From NCBI RefSeq assembly GCF_029227915.1, contig NC_079876.1, forward strand, positions 17,920,001-17,980,000: a stretch of DNA of 60,000 bases, written 5' to 3'. The translations under genes were made by a program, and so were the position numbers. Position 1 is the stretch's first letter, and every line of letters begins with the position of its first letter. Source of the DNA: Hydractinia symbiolongicarpus. Taxonomy: Eukaryota; Cnidaria; Hydrozoa; Anthoathecata; Hydractiniidae. Below, in pieces: positions 12,401 to 27,400 of the stretch. Under the pieces are notes generated by a model. That model was not told where the DNA came from. It did no database searches and saw only the letters and a program-made list of their open reading frames with translations.

Positions 12401-15400
12401 CTAACATTGGAATTCCCGGAAAATATGTCATTGCGTTATCCCGGAAATGCTCATTTGCAGGTTTGCTAATTATGTCAATTTGTTTCATTTTATTAACTTT
12501 ATGTAGGATGAAATCTAAGACACCCAGGTTTTTTCATATGTTATGTCAGTTGGTTCTGTTCTTGATGTCGATGGGATAATAGCATGTTTAATATTCGGGA
12601 AGGCTGTAATTCGCATGAAATTGATTTTATTGAGTTTGGTTACTCAGAGCTGTCTTACTTGTTTCCAGTTTATTCAAATGACAAAATTATATATTTGGAA
12701 AACAAAAACAAAGGAAGGGAACTGTATACCTACATGACTAACTATGTGTAACTATGTGGCTAAGAGAATCCATTAGAATATACCAACCTACGCCTCCATG
12801 CAATATTAACCATGTGCACATGACCTATATTTCTTCGGTTTGAAAATTAATTCTTTTAGAGTTACTTCCATATGGTCCTGAAAACAACGACAGTAAGATG
12901 CCTGCTGGAAATGATATTGTTGCAACTTTATTTCTGACAAAACCGATCATCTTGTTCGACAGCGAGATTGACACCTTATACGTATGTATTGTTTGTATCT
13001 ATTAACTAATAATACCTTTGTCTTTCTGTTGGTAACAAAAAAAGTTTACTATTTTTTGTTACCTTTATTCTCCTTTAATCTTACGGCGGATTACTATTTA
13101 ATTAAGTAATATTATAATGCACTATCCTAAAGGTCTTTTTTTACTGTAACTTTTTTATTCTAATAATGTCGCAAAGAACTTCCTTGAAGGAATAAATTAT
13201 CGTTTTTTTAGATTAGTGTCAATGGTTTTGTCACGGAACGTTATCCCGTGATTACTCCTACTGTAAAACTCCCAACAAGTCATAGAATTATCTCTCCATA
13301 CAACCTAGACTTTGACACTACTCAGGGTGGTCAAATATTTTACAGGGACACCTCTAATACAACGATTTTGGATATGGTAGAACAAATATTTCAAAGAAAA
13401 TATCCAAATTTCAAAGTAAACCATGTTGTTATCATCACATATAGAGATATACCCTTGCGCACAGATCCATCTAAAAGACACACATTTCAACTTGTTATTG
13501 GGTTCAATGGTGATGTTTCCCATGGTTTATACAACTACGTAAGATTAGATGCTTCAGGTGCTACAGTAGGTCATTCTATAGGCGCATGTAAAACAACAAT
13601 TTATTCATCGTCACAAGAAAGTAAAAACATGTCAAAAACATCTAATACTGGTGTTTTAGGGAGGCATATGTTCACCTTATCAGAAAAATCATGCTCTGAC
13701 AAGATAGGTAAAAATCATTTTAGTTATGATTTATTAATTTCGCATTAGCTATGAACTAAGTTTCCGTGTATCTATTGGCGTGCTAGAATTAAGGAAATTT
13801 TCGGACAGAATAATATTTAAACTCACGCACTTTAAACTTTCCGGTTTCAAGTGACAACTCGTCTAGGATTGACGCTTTATACCGCATGGCCACCTGTCCA
13901 TAGCACGAATCATCACTTTGGCCTCTATTTAGCTATAGCTCTGATCTCTGTTTCGGAAGTAGCATGTCGATAGATTAGGGGAGTTCAACTCCGAATTCAA
14001 CAATTTATGAACAAATACTTTGTATCTCCCATTTGAGGCACCATACACGGTGCGACTTTTACTGCATTGATAATCGCTTTAATCCTTCAAAATATTTTTA
14101 TTGGAAAAGAATTGAATAGTTTAAATTGAAAATTTTCCAATGCTCCTTATTTACGACTTCAAAAAGCCATTATATCTCTTGTCTGAATGATTTATCAATT
14201 ATCAAAAGAGAACGCTGCTTCAATTTATACACCAGCTAGCATGCAATAACTTTTACACAATCTCCACAGTCAAATAAAAAATGCTTAATTTTTTTTATAT
14301 TTAATAAGAAATTATTTTAAATATTTTATAAATTAAACGATATAATGAGAAGAGCATGTTAAAATGAAATGAAAAGATACATCATCATCAGGTTTTATTA
14401 AGAATCGATTATCCAGGGCAGCAGACAATCTTAAGGAATTATAAACGGGAGAATATACGTTCTTACAAAGCAACGTTTCCTTTCTATTTAATCTATTTTT
14501 CTTTGTTTAGAGTTGTATCCATGGGGGCATTCCGTTGGAGATATATATAGCCTGCCTCATAAATACCATTACCTCAACGAGTCAATGCTATTGTTTTCAA
14601 AGATGTCTGATAGAATATTCGTAAGTATATCATATGTAATTTAAGATACAAAAATACCGTGGTAATGAACATTTTCGACGCTGCTAGTTTTATTTCATGG
14701 TTTATATAAAACATCAGTGACAGTATTAGTAAGGTACCTTGAAAAACCAGAAGCTCCCCAATTTATATTTCTTCGAAAAAGTCAAAAAAAGCATACCTCG
14801 CCTGGCTAAGTGGATTTTTCCAATGGCCTTAGAATAAGACATGAAAAAACGAATTCGCGACAGCCAAGTCCGATGGAAACGATCGATAAAAAAAAGAAAA
14901 TCAAATTGGATCACAATTACTGACAGAATGTGTCATAGAAAGAATTTAAGTTCGCCATTATCTTTAAAAATCTCACAAATTAAAAACTCTATCGCTTTAA
15001 GAAAATAAGTTATTATACAAGTGAATTAGTCACAACTCGCTTTGTTATCTTACAATCAATTACGTAATGATTTTTTATATTTAGGTCTCAAAATTTGCCA
15101 TTATAATTGGATCATCTTTTAGAGGCAGTGGTGAAATACCAAATTCCTACACTTATATCTCCCCATATAAGTTATTTTACTACAGTAAAATAGAATTAGA
15201 ACCAATGGGTGTATACTTTCGATATACACGTGATCCAGGGCTGTTGTCTCGTACCAATGGAGATGTAAAACGACTTATAAAAAAAGACTTTCACTCAACG
15301 CAGGCTGTGGTGGTGTCTTATATATACATGAAATATGGCGGCGGCGATAACACGTTTCAAGTGGTAATAACCTCGGATGGAAAGGAAACTTTTGCGATTT

Positions 15401-18400
15401 TAACTTATAAAAGACTATCAAGAAAGAATGGTCTTAGTTTATATTCTGAACCATTTTGTGGATCTAAAAATCTTGCAGGCACTGCATCTTCGTTATCCTT
15501 GAGAAGTACATCGAACATTGGTGTCAAAGGTCGACATGTGTTTTCGCTTACACGCAAATGTTATTTTGCAGGTATTCGTTTGAATATATTTTTATTGAGA
15601 CTTTAATGATCTATACTATTCATAACTTTATTAACTGATACCTTTAGAAAATCATGCTTTCTACAAACCCAAACAAAATAGTTATCAGTTAATAAAGGCA
15701 ATATAAACTGCTTTGTCCATCTCTTCCGAGAAATATTACTCTCGGTTAGCGTATCGAGCTCGGGTAATATTTCTCGGTATAGATAGACAAAATGGTTTAT
15801 ATTGTACTTCGGGTCCGCACGATTTTATAGCTGTGTTACAGACACACAAAATGTGACATATTAAAACCCTTGGATTTATCAACCCATTACAGACTAGTAA
15901 TATTAAATGCTGTTAATTAAATATATTTTTGTGTGAAGACTACTTTAACGAACAACAAGAAACAGGCTCCAAAACCTGTTCCTTTCATCATAGAAAGGTA
16001 ATATGTAATTACAAAACTTGGCTCCAATTGGTGGTTTAATTGCGATGTAAATAAAAAACCTAGAGGGTTCTGATTGAAATAAAAATTGAAATAAAAACTG
16101 AGAATAACGACTGTGGCTTAAGTGTGTTTTGATTTTAAACTCCGAATCCGAAGGTCAATAGGGAACATGCTTGTAAAGTGTTTTTCTTGAAAAAGCTGAA
16201 CTTTCCTGTTTAAAACATGATATGCAATTGTTAAAATATATGCATTGGAAATGTGTCCCAAATCGTTTTAAACTTAATCTACATTTCTTGCCACCTTTGG
16301 ACTTTAAAACATAATATCAATTTTTTTCGGTCCTGCACCTTTATTATCTGTGCTTAAAATTTTAAAAAACAAACGTGTTCAGATTTTGATTTAATTAGAG
16401 CACAAAAAAAAGTCATAATTATCAGCGATGTATCATAGCTAGCTAGCTGGCTAGAGTTGACCACATACATCCTTCAATATGTTCCTAGCAGTTTAAAGTC
16501 TCCGCAATTATTGACCACCACAGTAAGCAGCTGCTTTACTCTTCGCTAGAAATGTTTAGTTTGTCGGCAAATTATACAAGAAGCAGCCTTGCTTTAATTT
16601 CGCAACCATGGAAATTTCTAGTATTGGTATATTACTAATTCGCACCGTTTCGTAATACATGCTGCGATTTTATGGGAAAATTTTATATGTGAAAATATAC
16701 CTTTTTTATCCATGAGACCATTGAATAAGACCAATCAAATTTTTAAGTAGTCAAAAGAAGTTGTTAATTTTAGATTTATATCCGTATGGACCAGAACATG
16801 GCGACACAGAAATGAAGCGTGGCAATGAATATTACGAAAATGTTCCGTTATCTAGATCATTATTGTTTTTTTCAACAGAGACAAGAAACATTTTTGTAAG
16901 TATTTCTAATCAGGTTTTCAAATCATTAACCTTCGTGAAATGTTTCTATTTTTTCCCAAAACCTTTTTAAATCTTTTTTCAAAAAAGAGTAATGGGAATT
17001 ATCAACAGACAGTCTAATAACTAATAAGAGAACAAATTTGTGTAAGCAGCTGATAAATAATGACACCTGATTTAAAAATCAGACATGTTTATTAACATGA
17101 TTTTTAATCTGCTTCCAGTTCTTGAAAAAGCAATCGGACAGGAGATTGACAATTATTAAGTAATCTAGAATATGTGTTTCGTATTTTTTTCCCGGAGCTT
17201 TTTGTAAATAATTATTGAATGTAATAAACAAGTCATACAAAATAAACTTAAAAAAAAATCAATCTCCTTATAACAGATTGAGAATTTGAAATATAGTGTA
17301 TATATTTTGTAGATTCATGTAAATGGATATATCACACCGTATGAGATTAATCGAACACAATTATATATTCCCACATCACAAGTAGTATTAGCTCCTTATT
17401 CGATCGATTTAACTACTGAGAATGAAGGACACATTTACTACCGGGAAGAAACTTCACCAGAGTTACTTAGGAAAATTGATGATGATATTTACTTACGTTA
17501 TAACAATGGGAAACCTGATTTTGCTCTTATAATCACCTACGTTGACGTCCCTTCTTATGCATACCCGTCCAGAAAGAATACTTTCCAGGTTATTCTAGCT
17601 AAAGATGCATATGATTCTTATGCAATTTTTAATTACAAAAAACTGGAGATGAATTATGCTACTGCAGGCTTCGCAAATGGTTATTGTAAGTATTCTACGT
17701 TTTCTGACCTAAAAAACAGCAATGGTTTAGTTCGTGAATCCAACTGCAAAACTGGTGGAAAGTTTGTGAAAAGATTATCATCAAAGTTTTGTCCAGGACG
17801 CAATGGAACAGGTAAGTTAAAGTTTGGTAAACACAAAGGCAAAACTCCTTAAGGTAACAGTACCACTTCTAAAAGCCGAATTCTTTTTACATAATTAATT
17901 ATTTCAGGTTATTTTAGACTACATTTTTGGAAACGATTTTTTTTCATAATAGTAGTAACTTTCCCCTTATTACACTAAAAACGGCATTAGTAATTAATAA
18001 GTCTTGCAGAATATTGTTTCAGAGCTACGCACTTGTAAAACTTTACATAAAAGGTTACGTAACTATTAAAGTGAAACGGTAATAATAACAAAGATGACGG
18101 GTTTCGTAGAAATTGACGGCAATCTATATGGTACTGCATTTTCTCTTTTCTTTAAAATTTTTAGACATGTCTGAAAAATCATACAGCTATGACATTATTT
18201 TTCTTTTAACAGGCGTACCTAGAGTACAGGCGAACAGGCACCAAATAATTTTAATTTGAAGAATGCGTTTTCGTTAAAGTTTTTAATTTTTTTGTCAGAA
18301 AATCGGATTAATGAAATTAACACAAAAAGAAACAACAACAATATGAAAGCACTTATAACAAAACTCAACAAAAGCCTTCGTAGAAAAGCGTAAATATAGC

Positions 18401-21400
18401 TAGCTAAGTTAGGGTGCTTCTCAACGCTAAGCACAGCCAAAATTTTGAAATTGGAAAACTATACACGACTATAAAAATTATTAAACATTTACTTTCATTT
18501 TGAAATACATAAATTTAACTATTCCTAAAATACAGATACACAATTAGTCTTTTAATACAACGTTTAATGAGAAAAATGAAGGCTTCGCTCCAAAGAAAGA
18601 ACTACTTGTTCACCCCTCTACAGGGATGATCAGAGGCTAATGGAATTAGGCTTTACTAAAGTACTATGAATGTGGAAAATGAGAATTGGAAATCAAAAAA
18701 AACAACAAACAACTTTGACGTCAACATTTAAAAGGTCTTGTATAATATTTCTTGCAACCGTGTCCCTCGAAAACAAAAACGACGCCCAAGAATAGTTTGT
18801 TGTATAAAATATCTATCGCAGTCTTTAGATTGGTTCCTTCTGACTCAATGCAAAACATTTGTAATGTTTTGATTTGGGCATCATAAGACTTACAATGAGC
18901 CATTTTATATTTTTGTTTAAATGTTTAAGGACACATGAAACACCCAAAATCTTTTTTTTTTGTTACCTTTTAAGTTTTCATATAATTGGAAAACTTAAAA
19001 TTCACAGAATATTTATTTTAAGCAAAAATCTAATTTTTCGCAATTCTTTGGTAAAATCTCAAAAAGCCAGGAAATCGGATAAATAAGTATTATTATTATT
19101 ATTATATAGTATATAGTAGAGTATTATATAGTAGAGTATTATTGTGCTTTAATAAGCTTAAAGCATAATAATACTCAAGTAAACTAGATTAAAACGGTAT
19201 GACTTTTTTGCCTGTACTTTTTAAGCTTAAAGAGTCGGCACTTTAAAAAAAGGCATTTGATAATTTGCTACGTCTTTCTAGTTCATTATTTTATAACACA
19301 ATTCGATAAAGTTTATTTTCCCTTTCAAAAGTACATACTTTTAAATTCGAAGTAAAAATTATAGACAGTATTCTCAATATGAGTAGTAGGTGTTTCATGT
19401 ATTCTTAAACACTCATTTTGACCACTTTTTAGAGTTGTATTCTTTTGGAAGTAGAGCTGGAGATTTTAAATTATACAAAGAAGAAGTGTTGCAATTTGTT
19501 TTATCCCAACCAATGTTGTTGTTTACGAGTAAATCATGGGTTTTGTACGTAAGTCGTTTGATGTAGTGACACATTAAAAACCAAACATTGTTTTTAATAT
19601 TTCTCAACAATCTGTATTTTAGGTATTAGAAAATAATTCTTTATTATTTCAGTTTGACAAAAGGGGCACAATATCGGTTAACAGGTTTGATCCTCTTCTT
19701 GAAATATCTTTCCCGCACAAGTATCCGATCTTGGCTATATATCACAAGTCGTATGATTATAAAGAATATGGCACAGTGAACTGTAGAGAGGTATTTGATA
19801 AGGAAACGTTATCTTTAATCTCCCACGATGTTAATGTATACTCTAAAAACAACTTCACAGCAAATCATGCAGTTATTGTAACATATGTTAATGTAGTTGA
19901 CTACGAAGGATATACGAATACCTTTCAAGGCGTTATAGTGTCCGATGGAAACATTACGTATGCAGTTTTAAAATACGAAAGAATTGACTCCGAAGATGGA
20001 ATAGTTGGCTTTTCGGAACCGTTTTGTAGTTCCTACACACTGATTAATAAGGAAAGAAGTAGAGAAATAATGATCGGAAGTAACACGGATCAACTTGGAA
20101 AATATGTCTTGCAATTGACCACCAAATGCCACTCTGCAGGTGTGAAATTTTAATATTGCAACTACATTTCTAAATTTAAGTATAAAAAAATTCGATTCTT
20201 AAAAATTTGAGTTTGATTTATATTGGTTTATTGTTGATATGATCTCATGAACTTGATTCTATCGCATATCTAAAACTTATGCATTTAAGCGGTAAACCCC
20301 TGGCTGAAAAATGCTTGAACTTAAAACGCGGTAATAATTATCTGAGTAAAGTACTTTACGTAAAAGAAAGTTCGTTGGCAAAAAACTTGCAAATTTAGCG
20401 AAGTTTGACTACATTTAAGAATGTTTATCTATTTAGAAAGGGCTATGAGGACGAAAAAGAAATTCTTATATTTCGGGAAATCCATGAAATAAAATAATAT
20501 ACTATTCCAGTTTTAATTTAATGCGCTTATAAAATAAAAGAAAAATGTTTCACTTAAATTTATTTGCATTTGGTTGCAAACGTTATTAATCAGTAATTTC
20601 TAAAAGCATCAATTCGTAAAAATTTTTATTAAGTCTCATTTGAAACATTTTTGGCGGTAAAATGTTCTGCGCTTAAAGTATTTATCTTTTAACTCATTTT
20701 TAATTTAGTTTTGTACCCATATGGAGTCTCAAATGGCGACATAGAAATAAGAAAAGGACATGACATACACGCTCATCTCTCTTTGAACCAGTCGATGTTG
20801 TTATTTTCATCACCCTCAAAGGACATTTATGTACGTGCAATATCAAGTAACATGGCGAATAAGTATACCGTTTACAACCACATTCACATTTAGATATACT
20901 AGGAAAATAAGCATATGCTAAGCATTGTAAGAAGACTTAATTCAGTACATATTCTATTTCTGTATAATTTTAAAATTCTAATTAAGTTCTAAATAATTTA
21001 AAAAAGAGTAATGTATAAATCAGAAGGAAAAATACAAAGTGCAAGCATAATGATAAACTCGATCAATTAAGTGTTAGATTTAACGTTTGGAGATTATAAA
21101 TAAAATGTAATATCTTACTGTAAAAGTACATATGAAGCATATTTTAAGTTTAATAGGCATAACTAAACTAGTTATTGAATTTCTTGTGTCATTTAAAAAC
21201 ATTGAATTGTTGTTATATTTCCACCTTTTGCTTTATTAAGCTTAACGGTACTTGGGGCAGTTCACATTTCCCAATTATGACTTTTAACATGAATTTAATT
21301 TAAAGATTTGTTTGGTGATTTTTAGATTAGCAGCAATGGTATCATTTCGATTGATGATCCAGTAGAGGGAATAATACAAAATCTCATTGGAGACAAAACT

Positions 21401-24400
21401 GTAATAGCGGTATATTCCACAAAATTCGATACAACTAATGAAGGATCGATATTCTACAGAGAAATATTTGACAAATATAGTTTGGATATCATTTCGAAGG
21501 ATGTGAACTTTTTTTCTAACACTGGCTTTGCGGCGGAACATGCTGTGATTGTTAGCTACATAAATGTGCCACAACAAGATGCGCCATCTTTGAAACACAC
21601 ATTTCAAACAGCAATAGCCTCTAATGGAACTGATACTTACGTTGTGTTAAAGTACATTGAGATAGATACATTAGATGTTTATACAGGTCTCTCCGAGCAA
21701 TTTTGTTGGTTCAAAGATCTGAAGCCTGCTGATCAAGACTATGGAACCCTAGTGGACGATACTAATGCTAATGTTAAAGGACAATATGTTTTACACGTTA
21801 CAGATGAAAGTTGTAAAGCAGGTAGCTCAGGTACGTGCATTACTTTTCTATAACATTAGTCGCCGACGTAGGTAGGTGCATTCAACCTCCATCGTAAATT
21901 TGGAGTGCATTTAAATGTAGTTCTACATGTGTTAATGATTATGAGATAACAAGAAAGCAAGCTGTGATGATGAAACTGGGCTAATGACCTTTTTAGTTAA
22001 AATTGTAGAGGTTACACCTTCTACAGATCGAAACGCAGTGCAAGAATTCCTTTTTTGCAAGGATAGTCTGCAGATTCAACGTAATTGAACTAAACGACGC
22101 CCTCTACACAATACAATACGGACAACTAACAAATGCAACGCAACAGAGAATGTGGAATTACTTATTATACACTGTACGTTTAGGAATGTATGCATACGGG
22201 GCTAGCTTTGGTGATGCAGTAATAGAAAACAATGATAACTACGCCAAAGGATTTGCTTTAACTAAACCAATGCTTCTTTTTTCGGAACATGCAAGAAAGG
22301 TCTGGGTAAGTGATATTTAAATGAAGCTATCGCTAAGACAACGCAAAAAACAATCAAGTTACTAACGAAAAGTGGGTTTTAAAAAAAAAGACAACTTAGA
22401 AAGTGCTTTTTGCCACGCACGTAAAAAGATGCTTAACTCTAGCGTTTTAGATACAAAAAGAAATTTAAGTGTGGATTTTAATTTTTAGATCAGTACTAAT
22501 GGAGTAATTGCTGTAAATGGTTACGTAAACCAACGTAAGGTAAAAATACCTTTTGAAGATACCATAATTGCACCATACAATGTTGATCTTGACACACGCC
22601 AAGGGGGAGCAATTTACTACAGAGAAACATTTGAAAAAGACATTTTAAAAAAAGCTTCAGGAGATATTTACCGACTACGGAATGAATCAGTTGAAATAAA
22701 TCATTGCCTGGTTATTAGTTTTGTAAACATTCCCCTGCATGATGTTCTTCAGAAGAAGCATACATTTCAATTGGTACTGGCATCCGACAGCAATAATACT
22801 TATGCTGTATTAACCTATAGAAGATTGGATAGTGCTGAGGCTATTGTAGGATTTAGTGAAAGGTTTTGTGGTTGGAGCACACTCACTTCACCAGGAACAA
22901 GCACATCGCTGTTGACTGGCACCAATATAGGTATCAAAGGCAAGCATGTGTATTTGCTCACAAATCCGAATTGTTCCAAAATGGGTAAGTGATAAAACTA
23001 ATTCTTAAGACTGAAATGCCTAAAACAAAATTAGTAAATGAGATTGCTTTACATATTTAAATAATAAAATTCCAAACTGAATCGATTAGCATCTAAATCA
23101 TGATCTCTGGTATAACATTTAAAATAAAGAACTGGAAGCCAGATGTAAAATCAAAATTGTGGAAAAGTTGCCATGTTCTATTATTTTTACCTGTTACATT
23201 TAGAGTTCTATCCGTATGGAATTTCAAATAACGACATAGAAATGCAGCAAGGAGATAATTATGCAGAAGAGCTTTCACTCAACAAGCCGATGCCATTATT
23301 TTCAACAAACTCCTCGCGCCTTTACGTAAGTTCCTGATGCACATAGCTAATCTAGTTATAACCTGAACTGCAAACATGATTTGTTTTACTGTTTCTATGT
23401 ACTATTTTCATGTTGAAAACGTTTTTGAAAAGTTCAACAGTTTTGATGACTTTAAGTTAATTATTTAGGAACCTTTTTATACTTAGTAATGCTGCAACTC
23501 TAATTCTCTTACATAAATGAAATAAATAATCTTCTCTGTCGCATGTCATTAGCAGTAAAATTATTTTTGCATTCGCACGTTATAATACTGTGTGATTTTA
23601 AGAGCATGTGACGTAGGCTTTGAGCAAAATTAAATAAGGTAATTTTGTAATTTGTATAACTAGATATCCACAAATGGTTTGTTGTCAGTAAATAAAAGCA
23701 TCACGTCATCAATAACAATCCCGCATCATTACACCGTCATTGCTCCATACCATTTAGACTTTGATACAACCAAAGGGGGATCGATATTTTATAGGGAAAC
23801 TTACGATGAAAACATCTTCAAATCAATTAATAAAGTTATAGCTATGTACGATTCCGAGAGGTACCAATTTATTGCCACGCAAGCTGTTATTGTCACCTAT
23901 GTAGATGTTCCACATCACGATTATCCCCTGAACAGGAGCACTTTCCAAGTCGTGTTGGCAACTGACGGCAATGTTACTTATGGCATTTTCAATTATAAGT
24001 GGCTAAACCGGTCGCATGCAGTAACTGGCTTCTGTGAGCCGCTTTGTTTTTATATGACGTTTCAGTCTCTTCATGAATTTGAACCGCGTCTGAGTTATTA
24101 CTTGGAAAGACGATCAAATATAGGCATACAAGGGCAATTCGTGTTTATCCTAACCAGTGATTCATGTCAGGAGAAAGGTAAATAGTTATTATTCACAGTG
24201 CCAGACAGATTGTTTTACATTTTCTGTTGTAATAATTTTACGACATAGTACAGCGCAATATTCCCATAGAACGCGGGATAAGTTCTTTTTTGTGCTACCT
24301 ATCCATTATCAAAAGTCCGTTTAAACTTATTGCAAAAAGTGAAGATGTGGGTAAAGAAATTTCCGATTTAATTTGAAGTAATTTGGTGTTGCAGTAATAT

Positions 24401-27400
24401 ATATGTATTTATTTTTAGCACGGTGGATACACGATGCACCAACGCAGTTAGAAACCACCAGATTAGGTTACGATTTTGCTGAATTGAAATGGAAACATCA
24501 TAAACAATCTGTGGATGCAGATATTCAAAAATTTCCCATACGATATATTGGTATGGTAACATCCGAGGGAGAATGGCTGTCAACAAGATATACATTTGTT
24601 TCGCAATATGGTCGGGTGAGCAATCTAAAGCAAAATAGAACATACCAAATTGACTTGTATACAAGAAGAGTTGGTTCGTATTTCTTGTCTGGTATTTTCA
24701 CGTCTCTTGAGATAGAAGTTATTCCATACGGTAGGTTTTACACTGTGTTGTCTTGTTGTTGTCTTAATGCGGTTAGTAAATCAATTAATGCAAACTGTAA
24801 TTGGTAATTTTATATTTGATATATTTAAATTACTCAGTACTATTTGATTACCGCCGGCTTTTTAAAACCATGGAGGTAGAAATAAAGAAGGAGATTGAAC
24901 TCTTTTGTTTTTATTGAAATCATCCATGATACAAACAGTTGCAAACCTATTCATGTTGTCATTTGAAATACGTATCGGTGTCAGTTAAATTTCAATGAAC
25001 AATAGTTTATTTTAAAAAGGCTGATATGTGTTTTGTGTATCAGGAAAATCAAAGTAATGGAAATAGGTCAAAAAAGATTTTTAATATCTTTTGAATCTAT
25101 TAATGAAATCACACCATTTTAAGAGAAAAATAACTATTAAATCTTCTAGTCTTTCGATTTTTTACTCACCCTTGACTCACAGTTTCATCATGCTATATTT
25201 TAGCAAATCTTTAAACATATTCTGCTTGATACAGAGAAAAGAAGAAAAATTACAAAGTGCAAGCACAATGATAAACACGATCAGTTAAGTCTTAGATTTA
25301 GAGTCTAGAGGTTTTGCTCCTCCAAAGAATGTACTTACAATAGGACACTAGAAAACTGGTTAAAAAGCTGTTTTTTTAAATAAGTAGGATAATTAAATTT
25401 TGTTATAAAAACTCACTCCTTCCCTGAGAGAAAAACAACAGAACATCTCCAGAGTAGTCGTGCCTTGTCAAAAAATCACGTTTTTTACATACAAACAAAC
25501 CGCGTGCTGAAGGATGACATAATGTTTTTGTGTTAAAATCTAGGGAGATACACATCGCGGATGGCTATCAAAGGGTTGCCGAAACAATAGCAATTTGAAT
25601 AAAATTTTAATGTGCACTGAGATGAGTTCAATCTCCTTCTCTGTTTCTACCTCCAAGTTAAAACACATATGAGTGAATTTTTCTACCTCTTGTCAAATAT
25701 ATGATATAGACTACTTTTAGTTGCTGAGATTTATTTTCCTTTTAAATTCAAACTAAAACACTATGGTTACTTTTATCCCAGATAAAAAAACGATGCGTAA
25801 GAAATTTTTGCACATTGACAATCTAAAAAATGGCTTTAGATTAATTGTGAAATATTCTTCAGTATTGTTTTTTTCTCGATGAAAGTAACTTGAGTACAAC
25901 TAAGCAGTACTGTACTCGTTAAAAAATATATTTGAAATTGTTATGATAAGAGAGAGGTTGTGGGTTCAAGTCCCACTCGACCCATCATCTTTGCATCACT
26001 TGGGAAGGTAATGTGCAAGGTTACTTATACCAATATATCTCACATATTCACTATTGTTCCATGTTATGATATGCTGTTACACACATCTTTTTTGCTTTAA
26101 CAGAGAGCGTATCTAACCTGCAAGCTACACAGGTAAAATCTGAGGTTCAGTTTAAATGGATCACGCCATTGGATTTACTTCGCGATGTTGTTGTTGCAAG
26201 AATCAACATTAAGTACGTGCATAAATATAAAGACCAGATCTCTGATGCCATGGATTTAATTTCAATATGCGATAATCAGTACGTTGTAAACGGAAGCATC
26301 GGCAGTATTCATTCCGTGGAAGTTACTCCCGTTGTAGACGGAAGTGCAGGACCTCCTGCAAATGAGTCACACATAATAACTAAAGGTATGGTATTTACTA
26401 AACATTCTTCCTTTTTTGAATCAATTGGTTAGTTTAAAAATTTGGAACGTTAAGAAACGGCGGCTTAAATCTAGATAGTCTAACAAGTAACAAAACAAAA
26501 AGTAAATATAAAACTAAATTACAAAATAGTAAATACAAGAATGAAAACTCTAACAATTGATGCGCCTATCAATTTATTGACAACTTTTTGCACTAACATA
26601 GAAATTTTGTCTTAGCAAATGAAGCTGGGATAAAATTGGTTAAATGATAGATAAAATGGCACCTTTGTCAGGATTAAATACAAAAAAGAATAATATTAAT
26701 AAAAGATGTTGCTTCTACTTTGTTGTTATCTTACACTGGAAGAATTTCTTGTTTCAGATGACGCCGCCATCATCAGCAAAACCAATTTAATCGTTATTAT
26801 CACTTCATCTATTGCTGGTGTAATCGTTTTGATATTTGCGCTTATGTACGCATGGAATCGCCGTGCAAAAAAGCGTTTTCGTAACTTGTTTTTGTTGACA
26901 AATACATCGACAAAGGTACGGATGGAATAACAGCAGACACACCAGATTATTGCAACAGGCCCTGTAATGCATAAAGCGCCGTAGCAGTGTTTGCATCTAA
27001 CCGTTGTCGGACAAAAGCTATGATATGCAGCCCATGTCGCCTACGTCAACGATTTGTATAATTACACATTTTCTCCTTTCTTTTAGGTTTCTCTTAAGCT
27101 TTTGTGATGATTTTAAAGTTAAATAACTTATATCTTTATGTCCATAGTTTGATCCAGACAAGTCAATTTTGGAACAGTGTAATAACTTACCTTATGACGA
27201 AAACTTCGAATTTCCGAGGAAAAGATTAACTTTGGTGCGAGTGTTGGGAGAGGGTGCATTTGGTGAAGTATACATGGCAACAGCAGAAGGAATGGAGGGT
27301 TTTAGGCCAAGAAAGAGACGTCAGGCAGCGAATTTTCTGAAAAAAATGGTATCAAGAAGAAAGAAGAAAATCATTGTTGCTGTTAAGTCACTTAAAGGTT

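Noticed and set aside
21284-21607. Minus-strand 107-codon frame
   Set aside because: Antisense shadow of NIDO unit 10 exon B.
25945-25985. Possible functional tRNA gene
   Set aside because: Only the T-arm/acceptor half is present; no A box or complete cloverleaf upstream.
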